Positions 1 to 6,248 of a stretch of DNA of 14,771 nt are shown here, piece by piece. The stretch comes from an uncultured Fretibacterium sp. (GTDB lineage Bacteria > Synergistota > Synergistia > Synergistales > Aminobacteriaceae). Both the position numbers and the translations under genes were made by a program. The notes beneath the pieces are model-generated. The model did not search any database and was not told where the DNA came from. It was given only the letters and a program-made list of their open reading frames with translations. The stretch is from assembly GCA_937892105.1 (NCBI GenBank), contig CALAUZ010000009.1:1-14771 (forward strand), in the 5' to 3' direction. Positions within the stretch are counted from its first letter, which is position 1. Each line of letters opens with the position of its first letter.

Positions 1-56
1 GGGCCCTCTTGGCGATATTCTATTACTCTTTTACGATAATCTTCTGAATATGCCAT
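1..56 (-). CDS. IS630-type transposase, N-terminal fragment running off the left edge
   Basis: Reading leftward from an ATG at 56, 18 complete codons are open to the window edge. The peptide begins MAYSEDYRKRVIEY and continues RQEG. This matches the usual start of IS630-family transposases and their helix-turn-helix relatives (MAYSxDfRkRvi-y followed by a Gly), which forms the DNA-binding part. The rest of the gene lies outside the window, so whether it is intact cannot be told. The fragment is too short for certainty, but the match is specific. The upstream AT-rich stretch 57-102 would be the element's 5' end. Confidence 0.6.
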   Translation of the reverse strand, partial: MAYSEDYRKRVIEYRQEG

Positions 57-102
57 TTTATTATTTTATCACTTTTACTGTTTTACAATTGGGCTTACTA
101 TA
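1..102 (-). mobile_element. Left-edge IS630-like element, partial
   Basis: The transposase start at 56 is preceded on its own strand by about 45 bases that are not part of the neighbouring tnpB remnant. The tnpB-like reading frame becomes recognisable at about 103-106 (residues GKIKTVTVKRD). The junction lies at a CTATAG at 99-104. IS630 elements insert at TA dinucleotides, so the junction fits an IS630 end placed inside tnpB. The exact end and the terminal repeat cannot be confirmed because the other end is not in the window. Confidence 0.4.
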
Positions 103-781
103 GAAGGGAAAATCAAGACAGTAACGGTTAAGCGAGATGCGGTAGGAGATATATGTGTATCTAGTGTATGATGTACAGCGCGAACCAGTTGAATCCCGAA
201 CAGGTAAAAGCGTAGGATTTGACTTTGGGCTGAAAACATTTCTCACAGGCTCAGACGGGAATGATATAGTCTCACCAGCCTTCTTTAAGCATAACGAGAA
301 ACTATCAAGACACAATGCAGCAACTTATCCCGTAATAAAGGAGTGTAGTAATAATCGAGAACGAGCAAGGCTTGAAATAGCGCGAAAATATCGCAAACTG
401 GAGAACCAGCGCAAAGATTTCCACTTCAAGTTGGCCCGCCTACTTTGTAAAGAATACGCAGTAATATGCCTTGAAGACCTAAACATGAAGGCAATGGCGA
501 GATTATGGGGCAGAAAAATTCACAGCTTGTGCTTCAGCGGGTTTGTGAAGATCCTGCAATACAAAGCACTGGAAGTGGGGACGCAGATAGATAGATATTA
601 TCCATCAAGCCAGTTATGCAGTGTTTGCGGGTATAAGAATGAAGCGGTGAAGGACTTGCGAGTTCGATAATGGGACTGTCCATCATGCGGAACACATCAT
701 GAGCGAGAAAGGAACGCGGCCAAAAGCATACACATGGCAGGGACATCAGCCATTAGCGAAGACACGGTAAGGAGACTGTAA
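103..781 (+). pseudogene. tnpB: tnpB (IS200/IS605 accessory RNA-guided nuclease), broken
   Basis: The frame starting near 106 encodes GKIKTVTVKRDAVGD, a TnpB pre-RuvC segment. It then breaks at about 148-155 and continues in the next frame from 155. A lost AT unit in an ATATAT run would explain this. The continuing frame holds RuvC-I (GFDFGLKTFLT), RuvC-II (ICLEDLNMKAM) and the first zinc-finger pair (CSVCGY). A TAA at 668-670 replaces the Glu codon expected in the motif VREWDCP. Beyond the stop the same frame continues with WDCPSCGTHHERERNAAKSI and ends at 779-781. The usual DRDxNAA of RuvC-III reads ERERNAA, so both acidic positions are Glu. The N-terminal half is missing, probably through the adjacent IS630-like element. 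No tnpA is present. The three lesions make an active nuclease very unlikely. Confidence 0.85.
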
Positions 782-791
782 AGTTTTTTGT

Positions 792-850
792 TTATAGACA
801 CAATTTGCCCCAGTTTTTGCACGACTTTCGTCTAACCCTTTTGTCTATAA
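792..850. repeat. 9-bp inverted repeat in the tnpB downstream region
   Basis: TTATAGACA at 792-800 is the exact reverse complement of TGTCTATAA at 842-850, with 41 bases between. A second weak stem, CTCAC at 873-877 with GCGAG at 886-890 (one mismatch), follows. In IS200/IS605 elements the right end and the guide-RNA scaffold lie just after tnpB, so one of these may be a relic of that end. The repeat could also be the ends of a small unrelated insertion. Apart from these stems and the cysE terminator, I see nothing in 782-966. Confidence 0.35.
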
Positions 851-925
851 GCCAACAATCTTCCTAAAATCTCTCACGTAGGAATGCGAGTCGGAAAATT
901 ATGTTAGAGCATGTGTAATTCAAGC

Positions 926-960
926 AAAAATCCCTCCCGCAGAAATTATACAGGAGGGAT
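926..960 (-). terminator. Rho-independent terminator of cysK-cysE
   Basis: On the minus strand ATCCCTCC (960-953) and GGAGGGAT (937-930) form an 8-bp perfect stem with a 15-base loop, followed at once by five T. It begins 7 bases after the cysE stop codon. Confidence 0.85.
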
Positions 961-966
961 AACAAT

Positions 967-1779
967 TTACCTTTCGTTAAGCACAACCCTTCCCGACTTC
1001 ACCGAGTGAGTAAGCCAGACATTCCCGCCAATCACGCAATGATCCCCGATGACCGTCTGACCTCCAAGTATCGTAGCACCAGCGTAAATCACAACGTCAT
1101 TCCCAATATCAGGGTGCCGCTTTATCCCTTTCACCAGCGAACCATCAGGGGCAACATCAAAACTCTTTGCGCCAATAGTAACATTCTGGTATATCTTCAC
1201 CCTGCTGCCTATCGTAGATGTCTCGCCGATTACTACACCTGTACCGTGATCTATGAAGAAGTATTCCCCGATTGACGCACCTGGATGAATGTCTATCCCC
1301 GTCAGCCTGTGTGCATATTCAGTGATAATTCGGGGGATTAAAGGCACGTTCATTATGTACAGCTCATGCGCTACCCTGTATGCGCTGATTGCAGTAAAAG
1401 CCGGATAAGCCAGTATTATCTCGTCAGGATTCCTCGCCGCTGGATCTCCCTGATACGCCGCAACAATATCCGTCCACAATATACGCCGTATTTCAGGCAG
1501 TTTAGCCAGCAGCATTGCCGTGAACCTTTCAGCTTCCAACTCTTTGTCATCAGTATGAAGAAGCCTTGAGATTGCAGCCTTGAGACGGTCTGAGGCTTTG
1601 CGGAGATTTTCGGCTATAGTCCTGCCTTCAGGATTGACGTGTTCCGGGAACATTGCAGCCTGAATATCCTTGAATGACGCTTCAACACTCTCCTTTATTC
1701 CGTTGTAATCCGTTTTGTCTTTGGCCGCGAAAAACGTTAAACCTTCCTCAGCCGACTTCAGAGCATCATCAATATTCAT
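967..1779 (-). CDS. cysE: Serine O-acetyltransferase
   Basis: This enzyme acetylates L-serine with acetyl-CoA to give O-acetylserine, the substrate of CysK, in the cytoplasm. The protein has 270 residues. An alpha-helical N-terminal domain (about 1-150) contains the typical YPAFxAISxYRxAHELY stretch. A left-handed beta-helix of hexapeptide repeats (about 163-262) follows. The catalytic Asp and His are visible in GIDIHPGA (D163) and IDHGTG (H178), and VVIGET follows. The sequence resembles the longer SATs found in anaerobes rather than E. coli CysE. It ends VVLNER, without the C-terminal isoleucine that docks into CysK in the classical cysteine synthase complex. Its ATG lies three bases after the cysK stop, so the two are co-translated, with cysK first. 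The start is the only ATG that gives the full helical domain. Confidence 0.95.
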   Translation of the reverse strand: MNIDDALKSAEEGLTFFAAKDKTDYNGIKESVEASFKDIQAAMFPEHVNPEGRTIAENLRKASDRLKAAISRLLHTDDKELEAERFTAMLLAKLPEIRRILWTDIVAAYQGDPAARNPDEIILAYPAFTAISAYRVAHELYIMNVPLIPRIITEYAHRLTGIDIHPGASIGEYFFIDHGTGVVIGETSTIGSRVKIYQNVTIGAKSFDVAPDGSLVKGIKRHPDIGNDVVIYAGATILGGQTVIGDHCVIGGNVWLTHSVKSGRVVLNER

Positions 1780-1782
1780 GGC

Positions 1783-2715
1783 CTATTCCGCGAATAATGC
1801 GGTGGAAAGGTAACGTTCCCCAGTGTCGGGAAGTATCACAACAATATTTTTCCCTGCAAAATCAGGACGTTTAGCGACTTCAACAGCAGCGTAAAGTGCA
1901 GCTCCAGATGATATTCCGGCCAGAAAACCCTCAAGTTTGCCTGTGAGCTTACCGGTGTTTATCGCGTCATCATCGTTGACAGTTATTACCTCGTCATAAA
2001 GCCTCGTGTTCAGAACTTCAGGAACAAATCCCGCACCTATTCCCTGTATTTTGTGCGCCCCTGCTCTCCCAGCCGACAGCACTGGAGACCCCGAAGGTTC
2101 AACCGCTATAATCTTCACATCAGGTTTCACAGAACGCAGATATTCCCCCGTTCCCGTAAGAGTCCCTCCCGTTCCAACTCCCGCAATGAATACATCAACA
2201 TTACCATCTGTATCCTGCCATATTTCAGGCCCTGTTGTGAGACGATGTATTTTGGGATTTGAGGGGTTCACGAACTGTCCGGCAATGAAACTGTCTGGGG
2301 TATTCGCCGCGATTTCGGAGGCCCTCTCGATTGCACCGCGCATTCCCTTGCTTCCTTCAGTGAGGACAAGTTCTGCGCCGTAAGCCTTCATGAGCTTTCT
2401 GCGTTCGATCGACATTGTATCAGGCATTACGATTATTGCCCTGTATCCTCTTGCTGCCGCGACTGAGGAAAGTCCGATACCTGTATTCCCGCTGGTTGGC
2501 TCAATGATTACGCTTCCGGGTTTGAGTGTTCCGGAGGCTTCAGCGTCATCTATCATGGCTTTGGCGATCCTGTCTTTGACGCTTCCGGCAGGGTTGAAGT
2601 ATTCGAGTTTTGCGAGGATTTTCGCATTAAGCCCGAAATGTTTCTGTATCCTCGTGAGTTCGAGAATAGGAGTGTGCCCTATAAGCTGGTCGATTGACGT
2701 GTAAATTTTCGACAT
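1783..2715 (-). CDS. cysK: Cysteine synthase A (O-acetylserine sulfhydrylase)
   Basis: This PLP enzyme makes L-cysteine from O-acetylserine and sulfide. It has 310 residues, the family's usual length. Visible motifs are the PLP lysine in NPAGSVKDR (K47), the substrate loop TSGNTG (74-79), the PLP-phosphate loop GVGTGGT (179-185), GISSGA (267-272) and the C-terminal LPDTGERYLST. The frame is open further upstream, to 2958. The ATG at 2715 is nonetheless the start: it has AGGAGG seven bases before it, and the protein then begins MSKIYTSIDQLIGHTP, as in the family. A 200-base leader with a Cys-rich mini-ORF precedes it, which suggests control by cysteine supply. cysE follows directly. Confidence 0.96.
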   Translation of the reverse strand: MSKIYTSIDQLIGHTPILELTRIQKHFGLNAKILAKLEYFNPAGSVKDRIAKAMIDDAEASGTLKPGSVIIEPTSGNTGIGLSSVAAARGYRAIIVMPDTMSIERRKLMKAYGAELVLTEGSKGMRGAIERASEIAANTPDSFIAGQFVNPSNPKIHRLTTGPEIWQDTDGNVDVFIAGVGTGGTLTGTGEYLRSVKPDVKIIAVEPSGSPVLSAGRAGAHKIQGIGAGFVPEVLNTRLYDEVITVNDDDAINTGKLTGKLEGFLAGISSGAALYAAVEVAKRPDFAGKNIVVILPDTGERYLSTALFAE

Positions 2716-2776
2716 GATAATACCTCCTGCAATATGTAGATAAACTCTGCCTGATAATATGCCAGGCTGCTTGGTG

Positions 2777-2848
2777 AAAAAATATTGTGTTATTGAGATT
2801 AACTGCGCGTAACTAGAAGCTGAAGTGTGAAGGGCAACAGCAACATAT
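2777..2848 (-). promoter_or_regulatory. Candidate attenuator in the cysK leader
   Basis: On the minus strand the segment 2848-2835, which carries the four Cys codons, can pair with 2795-2782 at 10 of 14 positions, plus one G-U, with three mismatches. The second arm is followed directly by six T (2782-2777, sharing one base with the arm). A ribosome stalled on the Cys codons would cover the first arm. The stem is AU-rich, so as a simple terminator it would be weak. Further on, GCCTG and CAGGC (2767-2763 and 2753-2749) form a small hairpin ahead of the cysK SD. The structure is inferred by eye. Confidence 0.4.
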
Positions 2849-2887
2849 GGCCTTGAGAATTGCGTTGAATGATTTATGGCTATACAT
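2813..2887 (-). CDS. Polycysteine leader peptide upstream of cysK (24 residues)
   Basis: A complete mini-ORF runs from ATG at 2887-2885 to TAG at 2815-2813. It starts MYSHKSFN, has four consecutive Cys codons (TGT TGC TGT TGC) at residues 15-18 (bases 2845-2834), and ends PSHFSF. A strong SD, GAGAGGTG, sits eight bases before the ATG. The ORF lies about 29 bases after the predicted transcription start and about 100 bases before cysK. Runs of the end-product amino acid are the hallmark of attenuation leader peptides, and polycysteine leaders that control sulfur genes are known in mycobacteria. Cysteine is rare, so four in a row before a cysteine synthase gene is unlikely by chance. The likely role is to sense charged tRNA-Cys; the peptide itself probably has no function. 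Confidence 0.8.
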   Translation of the reverse strand: MYSHKSFNAILKAICCCCPSHFSF

Positions 2888-2922
2888 AACTGTTTCACCT
2901 CTCTGGAATTTCGTTGCGGGTA

Positions 2923-2951
2923 ATTATGCCACGAATTACACACTAAATCAA
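2923..2951 (-). promoter_or_regulatory. Predicted promoter of leader-cysK-cysE
   Basis: On the minus strand a -35 TTGATT (2951-2946) and a -10 CATAAT (2928-2923) are separated by exactly 17 bases. The transcript would start near 2916, leaving about 29 bases to the leader-peptide ATG and a total leader of about 200 bases before cysK. Confidence 0.55.
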
Positions 2952-3007
2952 TATGCAAATTTTCATGTGATATGATTGCTCACGTCATATTTTCTCTGGA
3001 GGCTTTC

Positions 3008-3055
3008 ATGAAACACTTGAAACTGTTATTCATTCTCTTTCTTGTGAGACTTTGA
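3008..3055 (+). CDS. Possible 15-residue hydrophobic micro-ORF
   Basis: ATG at 3008 is preceded by GGAGG (2998-3002) with a five-base gap, and the frame closes with TGA at 3053. The peptide MKHLKLLFILFLVRL looks like a signal peptide or a tiny membrane peptide, and 6 of its 15 residues are Leu. No continuation is seen after the stop. It could be a real small protein, a relic of a secreted protein's start, or chance. The rest of the divergent gap 2952-3157 shows nothing else I can name. Confidence 0.25.
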   Translation: MKHLKLLFILFLVRL

Positions 3056-3157
3056 TTTTTCAGTGCAAAACATCGGCGACCGTTCAATATTGCGAGGGGA
3101 ATAGCATTATTGTGTTATGCAATGAAATTTATGAGTTAATAAAGTTGACATAATATT

Positions 3158-3186
3158 TTGACAACTTAAAGTATCACGTTTAACAT
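3158..3186 (+). promoter_or_regulatory. Predicted promoter of the ATP-grasp operon
   Basis: A perfect -35 TTGACA (3158-3163) and a -10 TAACAT (3181-3186) are 17 bases apart, about 30 bases before the start codon. A second TTGACA stands at 3145-3150 without a good -10. The 9-mer TATCACGTT (3172-3180) fills the end of the spacer; it recurs beside the promoter at 6220. Confidence 0.55.
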
Positions 3187-3218
3187 TTACTCCCAAAATC
3201 AGCAGGGGAGTTTTTGTT

Positions 3219-4556
3219 ATGTTATCAAATCATTCATACCCTACAGATGAGCTTTACGGTTATTCGGACAGCGTAAACGAGCTTCTTGCACGCTACGGTG
3301 TAAAGTTCGGCATCTACAAAGGCGGCCAGTTTCACGAACAGTTATTCCCGTTCGACATAATCCCAAGAGTAATAGGCCGCGAAGAATTTGCTGTTCTTGA
3401 ACGCGGACTGAAACAGAGAGTTGCTGCACTCAACGAGTTTCTCAGGGATATATATTCAGGCAGGAAGATTATCTCCGACGGAGTTATACCTGAAGAGTTC
3501 GTTTACTCAGGAAGCGGCTGGCTCGCACAGTGCAACGGGGTAATGCCTTCAAAGAATATTTACGCCCACATCTCAGGTATTGACCTCGTTCAGGCAAAGG
3601 ACGGAAGCTGGTATGTCCTTGAGGATAACCTGCGCATTCCTTCGGGAGCTTCATACCCTATGACAGCCCGCGAATTATGCAGAAGGTTCGTTCCCTCATT
3701 GTTCGGGGATAACCGCATTGAGGACAACAGGAATTATGCCGTCCTTCTCCGCAATGTCATGGATTACGTGAACACAGGAGGTCTGAACGTCATACTCACT
3801 CCAGGCCGCTTTAACGCCGCATACTTCGAGCATTCATACTTTGCTGAACAGACGGGGGCACATCTCGTTGAATGTTCGGATCTGTCAGTGGAGGACGAAC
3901 ATCTATACTTCTTGGATTATTCTGGCAAGAAGGAGAGAGTTGGGGCAGTTTACCGCAGAATTTCTGACGAGTACCTTGACCCGGTGAACTTCAACAGGGA
4001 GTCGCTCATAGGAATACCCCACATATTCGACATATACAGGAAGGGCAATGTTGCGCTCATCAACGCTCCAGGAAACGGCGCGGCTGACGACAAGGGAATA
4101 TACTATTTCGTCCCGGCAATGGTGAAATACTACCTTAATGAAGAGCCTGTCTTGCAGAACGCTCCAACATACCTGCCATATTATGAAGCTGACATGAAAT
4201 ATGTACTTGAGAATTTCGGAAGCCTCGTGATTAAGGACGTTGCGGAGGCAGGAGGTTACGGCATAGTTTTTGGGGAAAAGCTGACACATCAGGAACAGGA
4301 AGACTTCAAGGCCATGTTGAAGGCTGAACCCAGAAGGTTTATTGCACAGGAAGTTATTGACTTTCGGGATTTGGACATCTACGAGGAAGGCGTGAAAGTA
4401 CCGCGAAAAGCAGATTTGCGTGCATTCGTATTGATGAGCGATGAACCCGTAGTGTGGAAGAGCGGCCTAACAAGGTTTTCGCGCAGGGCAGACTCTTTCA
4501 TCGTCAACTCATCACAGGGCGGCGGCTTCAAGGATACCTGGATAATGTCCGAATGA
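3219..4556 (+). CDS. Circularly permuted ATP-grasp protein (CP_ATPgrasp / DUF404-DUF407 family)
   Basis: This is a predicted ATP-dependent ligase forming an amide or peptide bond on an unknown substrate. The 445 residues show the family landmarks in order: VLEDNLRIPSG (133-143, the acidic metal/ATP site), AVYRRISDEYLDP (243-255), the loop APGNGAADDKGIY (283-295), the Gly-rich nucleotide loop KDVAEAGGYGIVFG (339-352), KADLRAFV (398-405) and the C-terminal RFSRRADSFIVNSSQGGG. The ATG at 3219 has GGGGAG eight bases upstream. The alpha-E gene starts 17 bases after its stop and the transglutaminase gene follows. This trio is conserved in many bacteria, for example as Rv2411c-Rv2409c in Mycobacterium. 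The family assignment is secure but the substrate is unknown. Confidence 0.9.
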   Translation: MLSNHSYPTDELYGYSDSVNELLARYGVKFGIYKGGQFHEQLFPFDIIPRVIGREEFAVLERGLKQRVAALNEFLRDIYSGRKIISDGVIPEEFVYSGSGWLAQCNGVMPSKNIYAHISGIDLVQAKDGSWYVLEDNLRIPSGASYPMTARELCRRFVPSLFGDNRIEDNRNYAVLLRNVMDYVNTGGLNVILTPGRFNAAYFEHSYFAEQTGAHLVECSDLSVEDEHLYFLDYSGKKERVGAVYRRISDEYLDPVNFNRESLIGIPHIFDIYRKGNVALINAPGNGAADDKGIYYFVPAMVKYYLNEEPVLQNAPTYLPYYEADMKYVLENFGSLVIKDVAEAGGYGIVFGEKLTHQEQEDFKAMLKAEPRRFIAQEVIDFRDLDIYEEGVKVPRKADLRAFVLMSDEPVVWKSGLTRFSRRADSFIVNSSQGGGFKDTWIMSE

Positions 4557-4573
4557 AGGGGGATTAGTATTCA

Positions 4574-5209
4574 ATGGCAATATCATGCGTGAACAGCGAG
4601 AGATTATTCTGGCTTGGACGTTACAGCGAGAGAGTATATACAGGGTTGCGCTTGTTCATGGCAGAATATGATGCTATGAGCGGCGGAAGGCTTAGTGAGG
4701 AATACGCGAGACGGTACTGCTTTGACGCTGATAACACCGGCTCTGTATCCTTCAGCCTTATGCGTGCATATGACAACGCTATTGTTCTCAGGGACGAGAT
4801 AGGCACCGAGACATTCAGCTACATTCAGATGGCAGTCTACGATATGAATACAGCCCGAAGGTCTCCTGCACCGTTAATGCAGCTTCAGAAGATAATCGAC
4901 AACATTGCGGCATTCTGGGGCATGGCCGATGACAGGATTGATGATGAACAGGTGCGCGGCATTATCAAGCTGGGCAAGAGGGTTGAACGTGTTGACCTTT
5001 ACGCGAGGAATAATGCTGGCAGTGATGACATACGCAGGGAGATACGCAGGCTTTCATACAGGATTGGCAGGACCGGGCTGCGTTACAATGCTGAAAGGCT
5101 GGACAGTCTGAATGCTCTTGCTGAGGACAGGGAGATTAACCGTCCTGAAATTGTGAAAGAGGTTGAAGCTCTTGCGGATATTTATTCGGCGGGAAAATGC
5201 GAAGGCTGA
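4574..5209 (+). CDS. Alpha-E domain protein (DUF403), short form
   Basis: This is an all-helical protein of unknown biochemical role, nearly always encoded beside circularly permuted ATP-grasp genes. Recognisable motifs are RLFWLGRYSERVYTGLRL (10-27), YDNAIVLRDEIGTETFSYIQ (66-85) and FWGMADDRIDDEQVRGIIKLG (about 114-134) followed by KRVERVDLYAR. At 211 residues it is about a hundred shorter than the usual alpha-E protein, yet it has no frameshift and its ends are well placed. An SD-like AAGGGGGA lies at 4557-4564. It overlaps the transglutaminase gene by 13 bases, which suggests coupled translation. Confidence 0.85.
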   Translation: MAISCVNSERLFWLGRYSERVYTGLRLFMAEYDAMSGGRLSEEYARRYCFDADNTGSVSFSLMRAYDNAIVLRDEIGTETFSYIQMAVYDMNTARRSPAPLMQLQKIIDNIAAFWGMADDRIDDEQVRGIIKLGKRVERVDLYARNNAGSDDIRREIRRLSYRIGRTGLRYNAERLDSLNALAEDREINRPEIVKEVEALADIYSAGKCEG

Positions 5210-5979
5210 GTTATTCTTATCACATGAAGTTATCGTTTGAGAAGCCTGTGAACGAACATTATTTCAAGCTGCGGTGCTTTCCTTCAAGCGATGAGAGGCA
5301 GAGGATTTCCGGCGAACATATAGAGATTTATCCTGTTCACTTCAGCAATTCGGAGCGTGATTCGTTCGGCAACATGTGCATTTACGGTACAGCAAGACAG
5401 AGCCACGATTACTTTGCAGTTGATGTTACTGGTGAGGCTGCCACTGACATTAACGGGAGACTTTCGGCGGAACCTAACAGTGCCGGAATATTCAGGTACG
5501 AGACAGAGCTGACACGTGCTGGAAGGGAAATCCGTGAATTTCACATGAGCCTTGACCCAATGAACTGGATGAACGAATACGAACGTGCATTATACATGAT
5601 GAACGCACTGTATGACGAGTTTACCTACACCGCAGGCATAACTGGAATATTAACCGATGCTGAACACGCCTTTAATCTGAGGAGGGGAGTATGCCAGGAT
5701 TACGCGCACATATTGCTGTCGCTTTGCAGGCTTGAACGCATACCCTGCCGCTACGTTGCCGGAATGATACCTGGCGAAGGTGCAACACATGCCTGGACTG
5801 AGATACTTTATGCTGGGACATGGAGGGGAATAGATCCTACACACAACAGGGAATGCGATGACACATACATAAAAATCTCGTCTGGGCGCGATGCTCAGGA
5901 CTGTGCGATAAATCAGGGAGTGTTTTACGGAGGAGGCAGACAGACGCAGGAAGTAAGGGTAATAGTCCGTGAATTGTAA
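5197..5979 (+). CDS. Transglutaminase-like cysteine protease/amidase
   Basis: This papain-fold protein is predicted to hydrolyse or transfer amide bonds and is the third member of the ATP-grasp/alpha-E set. It has 260 residues. The N-terminal beta domain typical of bacterial transglutaminase-like proteins (SYSYHMKLSFEKPV, then the LR of the HYFKLR stretch) precedes the catalytic core. The triad is visible: Cys166 in RRGVCQDYAH, His198 in GATHAW and Asp213 in IDPTHNRE. No signal peptide is seen, so it should act in the cytoplasm with its partners. The start at 5197 overlaps the preceding gene and keeps the family's first beta strand. An ATG at 5224 is possible but would cut that strand. The SD is weak, consistent with translational coupling. 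Confidence 0.88.
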   Translation: MRRLSYSYHMKLSFEKPVNEHYFKLRCFPSSDERQRISGEHIEIYPVHFSNSERDSFGNMCIYGTARQSHDYFAVDVTGEAATDINGRLSAEPNSAGIFRYETELTRAGREIREFHMSLDPMNWMNEYERALYMMNALYDEFTYTAGITGILTDAEHAFNLRRGVCQDYAHILLSLCRLERIPCRYVAGMIPGEGATHAWTEILYAGTWRGIDPTHNRECDDTYIKISSGRDAQDCAINQGVFYGGGRQTQEVRVIVREL

Positions 5980-5996
5980 TTGTAGCGGCTATTCAG

Positions 5997-6038
5997 GCAG
6001 GCTTTCGGCTTTAAGGGCTGAAGGTCTGCTAATTTTTT
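5997..6038 (+). terminator. Rho-independent terminator of the ATP-grasp operon
   Basis: GCAGGCTTTCGGCT (5997-6010) pairs with GGCTGAAGGTCTGC (6016-6029) as a 14-bp stem with four G-U pairs. TAA and then six T follow. It lies 18 bases after the transglutaminase stop. Confidence 0.8.
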
Positions 6039-6099
6039 GCGGTGTTAATGCAGATTTCCAACAGGTTCATAAATAACGCGTGAAGAAGTGAAGCGACAG

Positions 6100-6132
6100 T
6101 GTACAAATTCATATTCAAATAGTTTATGTACA
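6100..6132 (+). promoter_or_regulatory. Two TGTACA palindromes, possible regulator site
   Basis: TGTACA occurs at 6100-6105 and 6127-6132, with centres 27 bases apart, about 90 bases upstream of the predicted aroE operon promoter. GntR-family regulators often use GTAC-centred sites. The pair is short and may be chance. The rest of 6039-6219 is AT-rich with no gene seen. Confidence 0.25.
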
Positions 6133-6219
6133 GTAAATTTCATGCCTCTAGCCTAACCGCTGGGGGCAAATTTCTTCTTTACTCCCCACAAAAATTTTTC
6201 AATACCAGTAAAATTATGT

Positions 6220-6248
6220 TTGCAATCTTACATTCACGTGAATAAAAT
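6220..6248 (+). promoter_or_regulatory. Predicted promoter with palindromic operator, hydroaromatic operon
   Basis: The -35 TTGCAA (6220-6225) and the -10 TAAAAT (6243-6248) are 17 bases apart. The spacer holds a perfect 12-bp palindrome, ATTCACGTGAAT (6232-6243), which touches the -10. A dimeric repressor bound there would block RNA polymerase. A half-like copy, TATCACGTT, follows at 6249-6257. No regulator gene lies in the window. Confidence 0.6.

Noticed and set aside
2783..2816. GTTA/TAAC hairpins between the leader stop and the U-run
   Set aside because: Only four base pairs each; too weak to call a terminator on their own.
2716..2916. T-box or SAM riboswitch in the cysK leader
   Set aside because: No T-box antiterminator consensus and no SAM riboswitch core could be found by eye; the polycysteine ORF explains the leader better.
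1783..2958. cysK frame extended 81 codons upstream to 2958
   Set aside because: The extension has no similarity to CysK, lies over the leader peptide region, and ATG 2715 has a perfect SD.
6048..6083. Mini-ORF starting MQISNRFI, resembling the start MQIDINSRLI of the gene at 6307
   Set aside because: Could be a duplicated gene start, but the match is about eight codons with a gap, has no SD and closes at once; chance is as likely.
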